A stretch of DNA of 64,000 nucleotides from Pyramidobacter porci. Its GTDB lineage: Bacteria; Synergistota; Synergistia; Synergistales; Dethiosulfovibrionaceae. The stretch's first letter is position 1; the number at the start of each line of letters is the position of its first letter. The notes below the pieces were generated by a model that saw only the letters and a list, made by a program, of their open reading frames with translations, made no database searches and was not told where the DNA came from. The stretch covers positions 1 through 64,000 of the forward strand of contig NZ_VUNH01000002.1 in the NCBI RefSeq assembly GCF_009695745.1, in the 5' to 3' direction. Positions 52,726 through 59,926 of the stretch are shown one piece after another. The position numbers were made by a program, and so were the translations under genes.

Positions 52726-53595
52726 ATGGAAGACCGGCTGCATTGGAAGAACGGCGCCCGCTGCGCCGTGATGCTGACGTTCGATCTCGACGGGGACACC
52801 ACGTGGAGGAACGGCAACGCTCACTACGAAGGCGGCGGAAGATTTCTGAAAGCCTGCTCGGTAGGGCTTTACGGCCCCAACCGCGGCGCTCACGCCATCC
52901 TCGACCTGCTGAAAAGATACGGAGTTCCCGGAACCTTCTTCGTGCCCGGCAAGGTTGCCGAGGACAATCCCGAGCTGATCCGCCGCATCGACGCCGAAGG
53001 GCACGAGATCGGCCAGCACGGCTACACACACGAAATGTTCTTCAACTACGGCTGCGAGCGGCAGATCGAGATCATCGAAAAATGCCAGAACATCTTCTGC
53101 GACCTGATCGGCAAGCCGGCCCGCGGCTTCCGCACCCCCTCCGGCGACTGGTCGCTGGACACGCCGCGGCTGCTGTACGAGCGCGGCGTCGACTACAGCA
53201 GCTCGATGCGCGGCAACGACCGCCCCTATCACACCGTGATCGACGGCGAAAAGACCGATTTCGTCGAGATCCCCACGCGCTGGGAACTGGACGATTACGT
53301 GGCCACCGCCTACAATTATTTCCCCGCCGAGCCCGACGGGCAGGACCGCATCTCCGGCTACGACCTGGTCTACGACAATTTCTCGCGTGAGTTCGACGGC
53401 TATTACGAATACGGCCTGTGCTTCGTCAGCATGATCCATCCGCAGGTCACCGGCACTCCCGGCCGCCTGCGCATCCTCGAAAAGCTGATCCGGCACATCG
53501 GGGAACGCGGCGACGTCTGGTTTGCGCGCGGCGGCGAAGTGGCGCAGTGGTACCGCGAGCATTACGACCGCGAGGAGGTCCTGAAAAATGCCTGA
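52726..53595 (+). CDS. Polysaccharide deacetylase (NodB-fold) family hydrolase
   Basis: The protein has 289 residues without a signal peptide. Metal-site residues are in place: Asp20 and Asp22 in TFDLDGD, His98 and His102 in GQHGYTHE, plus RGFRTPSGDW. The cytoplasmic location and this motif set resemble the PgdA/PuuE-like subgroup, which includes amidases acting on small cyclic amides such as allantoin, rather than secreted chitin deacetylases. In this operon an amide or imide linked to the imported amino acid is a likely target. It overlaps the next paralogue by 8 bases. Confidence 0.85.
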   Translation: MEDRLHWKNGARCAVMLTFDLDGDTTWRNGNAHYEGGGRFLKACSVGLYGPNRGAHAILDLLKRYGVPGTFFVPGKVAEDNPELIRRIDAEGHEIGQHGYTHEMFFNYGCERQIEIIEKCQNIFCDLIGKPARGFRTPSGDWSLDTPRLLYERGVDYSSSMRGNDRPYHTVIDGEKTDFVEIPTRWELDDYVATAYNYFPAEPDGQDRISGYDLVYDNFSREFDGYYEYGLCFVSMIHPQVTGTPGRLRILEKLIRHIGERGDVWFARGGEVAQWYREHYDREEVLKNA

Positions 53596-54424
53596 AATCG
53601 AGTGGAAGGGCGGCGCTCGCTGCGCCGCTCTGATTACCGTCAACCTCGACGCCGAAAACTTCTGGCTGGCCGTCGATCCCGACGTCAGGGAACGTCCTAA
53701 AACTCTGTCCATGGGACAGTACGGCATGGACCGCGGCCTGCCGCGCCTGCTGGATCTGCTTGACGATCTGGATATCAAGGCGACGTTTTTCGTGCCCGGC
53801 TCGACCGCCGCGGCCTACGCCGAAAAAGTGAAAGACGTCGCCTCACGCGGCCACGAGATCGCCCTGCGCGGCTGCGAACTGCTCAACTGGGGCCTGCTGC
53901 CTGCCGAACGGGCCGAGGCCGACATGGAAAAAGGCGCCGCCGTCCTCGCAAACGTCGTCGGCGCGCCGCCCAGAGGCTACCGCGCCCCCATCGCCGAGTT
54001 CACCCTCGACACCCTGCGCGCCGCCCATGCCAACGGCGCCGTGTATTCCAGCAGCCTCAGCAGCGACGACCGGCCCTTCTGGCTCGACCTGGAAAACGGC
54101 GAAAAATTGCTGGAGATCCCCGTTCACTGGGCGCTTTACGACCTGCCGTACTTCGCCTTCAACTACCATCCCCCCATGCCGAAGGGGCAGGGGCGGATCG
54201 CCAGCTCCGCTCAGGTCTTCAACAACTTTCGCGAGGAGTTCCTCGGCTACGCCGAGCGCGGCCTCTGCTACGTGCTCCAGCTCGACCCGCAGACCGCCTG
54301 TACGCCCGGCCGCATGCCGCTGCTGCGCGGACTGCTGACCGAGATCAAAGAGAGCGGGGCGGCCTGGCTTGCCACCGGCGGCGAAATGTACGACTACTGG
54401 TCCGCCGTTTATCCCGCGCAGTAG
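53588..54424 (+). CDS. Degenerate NodB-fold paralogue of the preceding hydrolase
   Basis: The protein has 278 residues and aligns along its length with the preceding protein (same GARCAALIT start, ATFFVPGS, RGYRAP and SSSLSSDDRPFW blocks). Key sites have changed: Asp20 is Asn19, and the two metal histidines are Arg94 and Leu98 (IALRGCELLNW). It therefore probably lacks metal-dependent catalysis. It may be a structural partner of the active paralogue or use a metal-free mechanism like PuuE allantoinase. The 8-base overlap favours a complex. Confidence 0.8.
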   Translation: MPEIEWKGGARCAALITVNLDAENFWLAVDPDVRERPKTLSMGQYGMDRGLPRLLDLLDDLDIKATFFVPGSTAAAYAEKVKDVASRGHEIALRGCELLNWGLLPAERAEADMEKGAAVLANVVGAPPRGYRAPIAEFTLDTLRAAHANGAVYSSSLSSDDRPFWLDLENGEKLLEIPVHWALYDLPYFAFNYHPPMPKGQGRIASSAQVFNNFREEFLGYAERGLCYVLQLDPQTACTPGRMPLLRGLLTEIKESGAAWLATGGEMYDYWSAVYPAQ

Positions 54425-54535
54425 GGTGCTTGCCGGTTCCCGATTGAAAAATGTACCGCGCGGGATCAAATGTTCGCATCCCTTCCCCGCTGCCATCTTC
54501 AAACGGCGCGTTTCCGTCGAAGCCGTGGCCGCGGC

Positions 54536-54565
54536 TTGTCAAAAAACGCCCGCCTGTGTTATAAT
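54536..54565 (+). promoter_or_regulatory. Promoter of tRNA-Ser
   Basis: TTGTCA at 54536-54541 and a perfect TATAAT at 54560-54565 are 18 bases apart, 13 bases before the mature tRNA 5' end. Confidence 0.8.
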
Positions 54566-54578
54566 GCCCTTTGTTCGC

Positions 54579-54666
54579 GGAGGGGTGTCCGAGTGGTCGA
54601 TGGTGCTTGCTTGGAAGGCATGTGTACCTTAGGGTACCGGAGGTTCGAATCCTCTCCCCTCCGCCA
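54579..54666 (+). tRNA. tRNA-Ser(GGA)
   Basis: An 88-base class II tRNA. The acceptor arms GGAGGGG and CCCCTCC pair perfectly, the discriminator is G, and CCA (54664-54666) is encoded. The long variable arm (GTACC/GGTAC) and the anticodon GGA at 54613-54615 mark a serine tRNA reading UCC/UCU. T-arm sequence GGTTCGAATCC is standard. Confidence 0.95.
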
Positions 54667-54690
54667 ATGTTTCTTCCGCCAATGTTTCTT
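54661..54690 (+). repeat. 15-bp tandem duplication of the tRNA-Ser 3' end
   Basis: CCGCCAATGTTTCTT occurs at 54661-54675, covering the last six tRNA bases, and again at 54676-54690. It could be a slippage duplication or the scar of a site-specific integration at the tRNA end. No integrase gene is in the window. Confidence 0.85.
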
Positions 54691-54744
54691 CATTGACCCA
54701 GGAAAGATGGAATTTGGTGTAAAAACGACGAAAACTCTTCAAGG

Positions 54745-54773
54745 CCCTGCAAATAAATGCAGGGTCTTTTTTC
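54745..54773 (+). terminator. Terminator after tRNA-Ser
   Basis: CCCTGCA (54745-54751) pairs with TGCAGGG (54758-54764) around AATAAA, followed by TCTTTTTTC. Confidence 0.92.
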
Positions 54774-55192
54774 GTATTTGAAGCTGACGTTCCGCAGTCT
54801 GCGCAGCTCGCTTTGTGAATCTCCCTCGCAGCGCCCTTGTGTTCGGCCTTTCAATTGAAATAGTGTCAACCGCAATGCGGTCTGCATAACGTGCTCCGGA
54901 GATCTCGCTTGAGGGTATGGAGAATATTCGGCGTTTGAATCGAAAAGAAGTTCGAGTCTGTGCCTGGTCTTTTAATAAAATGGGAAACGGAAGGCGAACG
55001 ACCTCGAGACATTCAGCTGCTGAACGATGGTGTTTCATAGCGGGAGAGAAAGTTATATGTACAGATATTCTATTGCGAAGATTTAGACTTTAAAACAAAT
55101 TAGTTTGATGCATAAATAATGTGCTCGCCCATGATATAATAAACGTGGTCTAAAAAGGGACAAATTATTCATGGTTAAGGGAGGTAATGCGG
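54774..55192. other. Intergenic region with repeat copy B and a -10 box
   Basis: About 420 bases precede the acyl-CoA dehydrogenase gene. They hold repeat copy B (54795-54856). The segment 55050-55175 is AT-rich and has TATAAT at 55135-55140, about 50 bases before the start, without a convincing -35 box. A minus-strand frame through the repeat (54690-54887) has no gene-like features. Confidence 0.55.
54795..54856 (-). repeat. Dispersed palindromic repeat, copy B (inverted, shorter)
   Basis: The reverse complement of this segment matches copy A at 28937-29002 with a few substitutions. It lacks the downstream arm that gives copy A its 13-bp inverted repeat, so it appears truncated. It lies just after the tRNA-Ser terminator. 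Confidence 0.75.
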
Positions 55193-56326
55193 ATGATTCA
55201 GTTCAGCGAAGCTCAGGTGATGGTCCGCGATATGGTTCGCGAATTCACGAAGAACGAAGTGGCCCCGCGCGACCGGTGGATGGACGAAAACGGATTCGAT
55301 CGTGATCTGCACAAGAAGCTGACGGAAGCCGGGCTGATGGCGATTCATATGCCCGAAGAGTACGGCGGAGGCGGCGGCGACGCGATCACCAGCGAGATCG
55401 TGATCAACGAAATCGCCAAAGGCAGCGCGTCTGTCGCGCTGTTCCTTGACGCTCACTGGCTGGCGGCCGACATGATTCTCCTTCACGGCACTGAGGCGCA
55501 GAAGAAAACATATGTTCCGCAGTGCGCCGAGGGCAAGGTTTTCGCTTTCGGTCTGACGGAATCCAACGCGGGCTCCGATGCGGCTGCGATCAAGTCGGTG
55601 GCGGAGAAGCAGCCTGACGGCAGCTATATCCTCAACGGAAGCAAGGCGTGGATCACGAACTCCGGCATTGCGGATTACTACCTGATCATGGCAAAAACGG
55701 ATCCCGCCGCCGGCAACCACGGTATTTCCGTGTTCATAGTCCCCAAGGACGCCGAAGGCCTGACCGTCGGCAAGTTCGAGAAGAAGATGGGCATGAGGGG
55801 CACCGCCACCTGCGAGCTCTCTTTCGACAACATCGAGCTGCCCGCCGATTCTTTGGTCGGTGCCGAAGGCAAGGGCTTCATGATTGCCATGCAGGCGTTG
55901 GACGGGGCGCGCATCTCCATCGGCGCCATCGCTTCGGGGCTGATGCAGCACGCCATGGACAAGGCCGCCGCGTATGCCAAGGAACGCACGACGTTCGGCA
56001 AGCCCATCGCCAAGCACCAGGCAGTCGGGTTCAAGTTTGCCGATATGGCGGCCAAAATCCGCGCCACCGACCTGATGATCTGGGATACCTGCGAGCTCAA
56101 GCAGCAGGGGAAGCGATTCTCCGTTGAAGCGGCGGAACTGAAGCTTCTCGCTTCCAGATGGGCATGCGAAGTGTGCGACGACTGCATTCAGATTTTCGGC
56201 GGCAACGGCTACAGCGCGGAATTCGACGTCGAGAGATTCTATCGCGACGCCAAGCTTTTGGAAATCGGCGAAGGCACGAGCGAGATCCTGCGTCTGGTCA
56301 TCAGCAGTTCCGTCCTCGGCCGATAG
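55193..56326 (+). CDS. Acyl-CoA dehydrogenase (short-chain/butyryl-CoA type)
   Basis: The protein has 377 residues from ATG at 55193; AAGGGAGGT at 55178-55186 is well spaced from it and too close to an in-frame ATG at 55187. FAD-binding FGLTESNAGSD and WITNSGIADYYL are typical, and the catalytic glutamate lies in IGEGTSEILRLVI near residue 364. It oxidises or, in anaerobes, reduces short acyl-CoA or enoyl-CoA thioesters. Electron partners EtfB and EtfA are directly downstream. Confidence 0.93.
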   Translation: MIQFSEAQVMVRDMVREFTKNEVAPRDRWMDENGFDRDLHKKLTEAGLMAIHMPEEYGGGGGDAITSEIVINEIAKGSASVALFLDAHWLAADMILLHGTEAQKKTYVPQCAEGKVFAFGLTESNAGSDAAAIKSVAEKQPDGSYILNGSKAWITNSGIADYYLIMAKTDPAAGNHGISVFIVPKDAEGLTVGKFEKKMGMRGTATCELSFDNIELPADSLVGAEGKGFMIAMQALDGARISIGAIASGLMQHAMDKAAAYAKERTTFGKPIAKHQAVGFKFADMAAKIRATDLMIWDTCELKQQGKRFSVEAAELKLLASRWACEVCDDCIQIFGGNGYSAEFDVERFYRDAKLLEIGEGTSEILRLVISSSVLGR

Positions 56327-56355
56327 GTCCGCGTCCATCGAGGCCAGGGAATCCG

Positions 56356-57141
56356 ATGAAAATCCTTGTTTTTGTCAAGCAGGTTCCGGATACTGACGAC
56401 GTCACGCTCGACCCGAAAACGGGGCGGCTCGTGCGGGAAGGCGTGGAGAGCAAACTCAATCCGGTCGATGCGAACGCCGTCGAAGCGGCTGTGCAGCTCA
56501 AAGAAAAGTACGGCGGCACGATCGGCGTTGTCAGCATGGGGCTGCCTCAGGCGGAAGACGTTCTGAAAAAAGCGTTGGCGCTTGGCTGCGACGAGTCGTA
56601 TCTGTTGTCGGACCGTCCGCTGGGCGGCGCGGACACGCTGGCCACGGCGTACACGCTGTCCCTGGCGGCACGCCGGATCGGCGGCTATGACCTGCTTCTG
56701 TTCGGACGCAATGCCGTCGACGGCGATACCGCGCAGACGGGGCCCGCTACGGCGGCTTTCCTTGGCATTCCGCAGATCACGCTGGCCTCCTCGATAGACG
56801 TCGAGGACGGCTGGGTCGTCTGCGAGCGCCGTCTGGAAGACTGCACGCAAAAAGTCAGGGCCAGAATGCCCGCGCTCGTGACCGTCACGGCGGAGATGAA
56901 CAAACCGCGCTATCCCAAGCCCATCGATATCATGAAGGCGCTGAAGAAACCACGGCATACGTGGACCGCTCAAGATCTGGGGGCAGACCCCTCCCGGATC
57001 GGGATGAACGGTTCGCCGACGTCGACGCGCGGACTGATGGAGCCGCCGAAACGCAAGGCCGACACGAAGTATTTTCAGGGACAGCCGCGGGAAATTGCGA
57101 TGCAGATCGCCGATCTGCTGCATAACGAACACCTGATTTAA
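56356..57141 (+). CDS. etfB: Electron transfer flavoprotein beta subunit
   Basis: The protein has 261 residues. It begins MKILVFVKQVPDTDDVTLDP and has NPVDANAVEAAVQLKEKYGG and FGRNAVDGDTAQTGPATAAFLG. The DGDTAQ element is shared with ETFs of anaerobes, several of which are electron-bifurcating. It pairs with EtfA to carry electrons for the acyl-CoA dehydrogenase. AGGGA lies 5 bases before the ATG. Confidence 0.94.
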   Translation: MKILVFVKQVPDTDDVTLDPKTGRLVREGVESKLNPVDANAVEAAVQLKEKYGGTIGVVSMGLPQAEDVLKKALALGCDESYLLSDRPLGGADTLATAYTLSLAARRIGGYDLLLFGRNAVDGDTAQTGPATAAFLGIPQITLASSIDVEDGWVVCERRLEDCTQKVRARMPALVTVTAEMNKPRYPKPIDIMKALKKPRHTWTAQDLGADPSRIGMNGSPTSTRGLMEPPKRKADTKYFQGQPREIAMQIADLLHNEHLI

Positions 57142-57154
57142 GGAGGCGGACTTC

Positions 57155-58153
57155 ATGGCACAAGAAGACTGCAAAGGAATATGGGTGTTTGCCGAACAGC
57201 GGAACGGGAAGTTGAACGCCACGGTTTTCGAAATTCTGGCACAGGCCCTTGATCTGAAAAAACACACGGGGGAAGAAATCACGGCGGTGCTTCTGGGCAA
57301 GGGCGTGACCGCGCTGCCCCCGGCTCTTTTCGAGCGCGGGGCCGACGCCGTGATCGTCGCCGAGAACGACGCCCTGGCGCAGTACAGCGCTCGTCCTTAC
57401 GAAAAAGCCCTGACGCAGCTGGTTCAAAAGTATCGGCCTTCCATCCTGCTCTACGGGGCCACCTCTCTTGGAAGGGATCTGGCGCCGCGCGTGATGGTCG
57501 CTCTGCGCACCGGGCTGACCGCCGACGCGATAGAGCTGGGATTCGACGAGGAGGGCGTGTTTTATCAGACGACGCCGGCATACGGCGGCAATATTCTTGC
57601 CCGCATCGCGATCCTCGAAAAGAGGCCGCAGATGGCGACGGTCCGTCCGAAGATGTTCGATCCCGTCGAGCCGCGCCCCGGCGCTTCGGGCAGGATTATT
57701 GCCGAAACGGTAGACGTCGCGGCGGACGGCGATTACGAAGTTCTTGAAACAATGGCACGGCAGGATTCCGGCGAATCCATGGAAGATGCGGACGTTCTGG
57801 TTTCGGGCGGACGAGGGATCAAGAGCGAGGAAGACCTGAAGCGTTTGAACGAGCTCGCCGCCCTTCTGGGCGGATGTCTTGCGGCGTCTCGCCCGCTGGT
57901 TGACAACGGATGGCTTCCGCATGACCGGCAGATCGGCCAGAGCGGAACGACCGTGAAGCCCAAATGCATCCTCAACGTCGCGATTTCGGGCTCGGTCCAG
58001 TACCAGGTCGGCATGCAGAAAGCCGGCTGCATCATCAGCGTCAACCATACCAAGGGCGCCCCGATCTTCGACATCTCACACTACGGCGCGGTTGCCGACT
58101 ACAGGACGCTGATCCCGGCCCTGATCGAGGAGATCAGAAGGCGAAAAGCCTGA
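57155..58153 (+). CDS. etfA: Electron transfer flavoprotein alpha subunit
   Basis: The protein has 332 residues. The C-terminal FAD domain is clear: SGGRGIKSEEDLKRLNELA, ASRPLVDNGWLPHDRQIGQSG, VKPKCILNVAISGSVQYQVGM and the final SVNHTKGAPIFDISHYG. No N-terminal ferredoxin-like extension is present. TAAGGAGGCGGACTTC precedes the ATG, 13 bases after etfB. Confidence 0.95.
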   Translation: MAQEDCKGIWVFAEQRNGKLNATVFEILAQALDLKKHTGEEITAVLLGKGVTALPPALFERGADAVIVAENDALAQYSARPYEKALTQLVQKYRPSILLYGATSLGRDLAPRVMVALRTGLTADAIELGFDEEGVFYQTTPAYGGNILARIAILEKRPQMATVRPKMFDPVEPRPGASGRIIAETVDVAADGDYEVLETMARQDSGESMEDADVLVSGGRGIKSEEDLKRLNELAALLGGCLAASRPLVDNGWLPHDRQIGQSGTTVKPKCILNVAISGSVQYQVGMQKAGCIISVNHTKGAPIFDISHYGAVADYRTLIPALIEEIRRRKA

Positions 58154-58212
58154 GGATTCGGGCTCGAGCCTTGTGCGGAGATTTATATCATTTTTGAAGG
58201 AGGATCTTGTCC

Positions 58213-59469
58213 ATGAGCGATCGTATGTTTATCATCCCGGAATTCGGCCCCCTTGCGGGGATGAGAATCATCGACAGCGGCTCTCTGATTGCGATGCCCT
58301 TTGCCGCCACGATGCTGGCCGATTTCGGCGCCGAAGTCATTCACATCGAACGTCCCGGCGCCGGCGACACGCTGCGTTTGATGGCGCCGTTCGCCACCGT
58401 CAACGGGAAAAAAGTTTCCACGGCCTGGGCGCAGGATGCGAGAAACAAGCTGTCGATGACGCTTGAGCTCAACCTCCAGCATGAGGAAGTCAAAGAGATA
58501 TTTTATGGGCTCATCAAAGAAGCCGACGTCTTCATGGAGAACATGGTCTGGCTGGAAAAACTCGGCATCTACGACGAGGAGCTGCTGAAGGTCAATCCGA
58601 AGCTCGTCATCGTCCACGTCAGCGGGCTTGGACACAAGGAGTTCGGCGGCGTCCCCTCGGTCTGCAACAGAGCTTCGTACGACATGATCGGTCAGGCGTT
58701 TTCCGGATGGCTGTACCTGCAGGGCGACCCCGACCGCGATCCGTCGGTGTCCAAACCTTATACGAACGACTTCGTTTCGGCGTTCGCCGTTCTCTTCGGC
58801 ACATTGAGCGCGTATATCAACGTTCAGAAGACGGGCAGGGGGCAGGTCGTCGACGTGGCGCAGTTCGAAGCGATGGCGCAGTATATGTGCGGCACCTACA
58901 CGTCGTACACCATGGCCGGGAAAATTTCCGAAAGAAGCGGCAACGCCTCGCCGGCGTTCCAGCCTTACAACATCTTCAAGTCGAAGGACGGGTTCCTCGT
59001 GGCGCTCGGCGCCTTTGGCCCGGGAGTGTACAAGAGATTCATTCAGGGCGCCGGATTCGACCTCGACTATTTCAACTACGAGGATTGCTCGTCCGGCATA
59101 GAGGCCGTCGCCTCGCCCAAGGGACGCGAACTGGACCGGAAAGTCAACGAATGGTGCGCCTCTCTGACCGCCGCGGAAATCGAGCGGAAGATGGAGGAGG
59201 CGCGGGTTCCCTGCGCTACGCTGAACACGGCCAAATCCGCCTTCGAGAACGAGCATTTCAAAAGCCGCAATGACTGGATTAAATACGAGGATCAGACCGT
59301 CGAAACCGAAATCACCGCCTTCGGCATCGCCCCGAAGATGTCCGAGACGCCGGGCAAAGTCTGGCGCGGGGCGCCGAAGCTCGGTCAAGACACCGAAAAC
59401 GTCCTCAAGACCATCCTTGGATACGATGACGCCAAGATTTCCTCATTGCGGGAGAAGGGGCTTATCTGA
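58213..59469 (+). CDS. Class III (CaiB/BaiF-type) CoA transferase
   Basis: The protein has 418 residues from ATG at 58213; GAAGGAGG at 58196-58203 is well placed for it and too close to TTG 58207. It begins with the CoA-binding FGPLAGMRIIDSGSLIAMPFAATMLADFGAEV. The probable catalytic aspartate is near residue 158 in RASYDMIGQAFSG. It moves CoA between carboxylates. With the dehydrogenase and ETF, the layout is like carnitine (cai/fix) and 2-enoate reduction operons, but no hydratase or CoA ligase is present. Confidence 0.9.
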   Translation: MSDRMFIIPEFGPLAGMRIIDSGSLIAMPFAATMLADFGAEVIHIERPGAGDTLRLMAPFATVNGKKVSTAWAQDARNKLSMTLELNLQHEEVKEIFYGLIKEADVFMENMVWLEKLGIYDEELLKVNPKLVIVHVSGLGHKEFGGVPSVCNRASYDMIGQAFSGWLYLQGDPDRDPSVSKPYTNDFVSAFAVLFGTLSAYINVQKTGRGQVVDVAQFEAMAQYMCGTYTSYTMAGKISERSGNASPAFQPYNIFKSKDGFLVALGAFGPGVYKRFIQGAGFDLDYFNYEDCSSGIEAVASPKGRELDRKVNEWCASLTAAEIERKMEEARVPCATLNTAKSAFENEHFKSRNDWIKYEDQTVETEITAFGIAPKMSETPGKVWRGAPKLGQDTENVLKTILGYDDAKISSLREKGLI

Positions 59470-59520
59470 TCAGACGCGCGAGCCTGTTCGCCTGTTCGGA
59501 GGAAAACCGTGCCGCAGAAC

Positions 59521-59567
59521 CGCAAAAAAGCCGGAAAGAGCGCTGCGCTCTTTCCGGCTTTTTTGCG
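59521..59567. terminator. Bidirectional terminator after the CoA transferase gene
   Basis: CGCAAAAAAGCCGGAAAGAGCG pairs with the mirrored sequence ending GCTTTTTTGCG, a stem of over 20 bp with a tiny loop. T-runs flank it on both strands. Confidence 0.93.
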
Positions 59568-59666
59568 GCGGCGACGATGATTCCGCAGCTGGTCGTCACG
59601 TTTGATGCGTCATGATCGGGAAGAGAATGTTTTTAATTGCTCTAGGGGATTTTTTTGAAAAAACGC

Positions 59667-59694
59667 TTGACAGGTTTGTTAGGGGTGTTAAACT
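59667..59694 (+). promoter_or_regulatory. Promoter of the iron uptake operon
   Basis: A perfect TTGACA at 59667-59672 and TAAACT at 59689-59694 are 16 bases apart. The -10 lies inside an inverted repeat (GTTAG at 59678-59682 with CTAAC at 59693-59697). Confidence 0.55.
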
Positions 59695-59703
59695 AACGGA
59701 GTA

Positions 59704-59721
59704 TTAGTTAGCAATAACTAA
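59704..59721. promoter_or_regulatory. Palindromic operator candidate in the iron operon promoter
   Basis: TTAGTTA-GCAA-TAACTAA is a perfect 7-bp inverted repeat around the expected transcription start. It recalls the DtxR/IdeR box (TTAGGTTAG with CTAACCTAA). A DtxR-type iron-dependent repressor is the inferred ligand; no regulator gene is in the window. Confidence 0.5.
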
Positions 59722-59926
59722 GAAGAACTGTGAAACATGCGGTCCGAGACTTACAGGGAGTCCCGTCCGAAAGAGCGAATTCCGTACGGAGCAGATCTTT
59801 CCGCGAACAATGGAAGGTCTCGAGTGGAGCGTTGGCGCGCGAAGGATTTTTTTCGCGCGGCCGGATTTTTGTCTTTCGGCAGGGCCGAAGGCTGGAAATT
59901 TTAAATTCGAGTAAGGAGACGGCACG

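Larger units (their letters stand above)
59470..59926. other. Intergenic region with terminator, promoter and palindromes
   Basis: These 457 bases contain the terminator at 59521-59567, a TTGACA promoter at 59667-59694, and palindromes at 59677-59697 and 59704-59721. The remaining leader (59722-59915) is about 200 bases with no clear fold or ribosome-bound frame. Confidence 0.65.

Noticed and set aside
51937-53778. A 613-codon open frame on the minus strand across the ATPase and deacetylase genes
   Set aside because: It is a shadow of GC-rich codon use on the opposite strand. It is His/Arg/Val-rich with no domain signal, and the plus-strand genes are clear.
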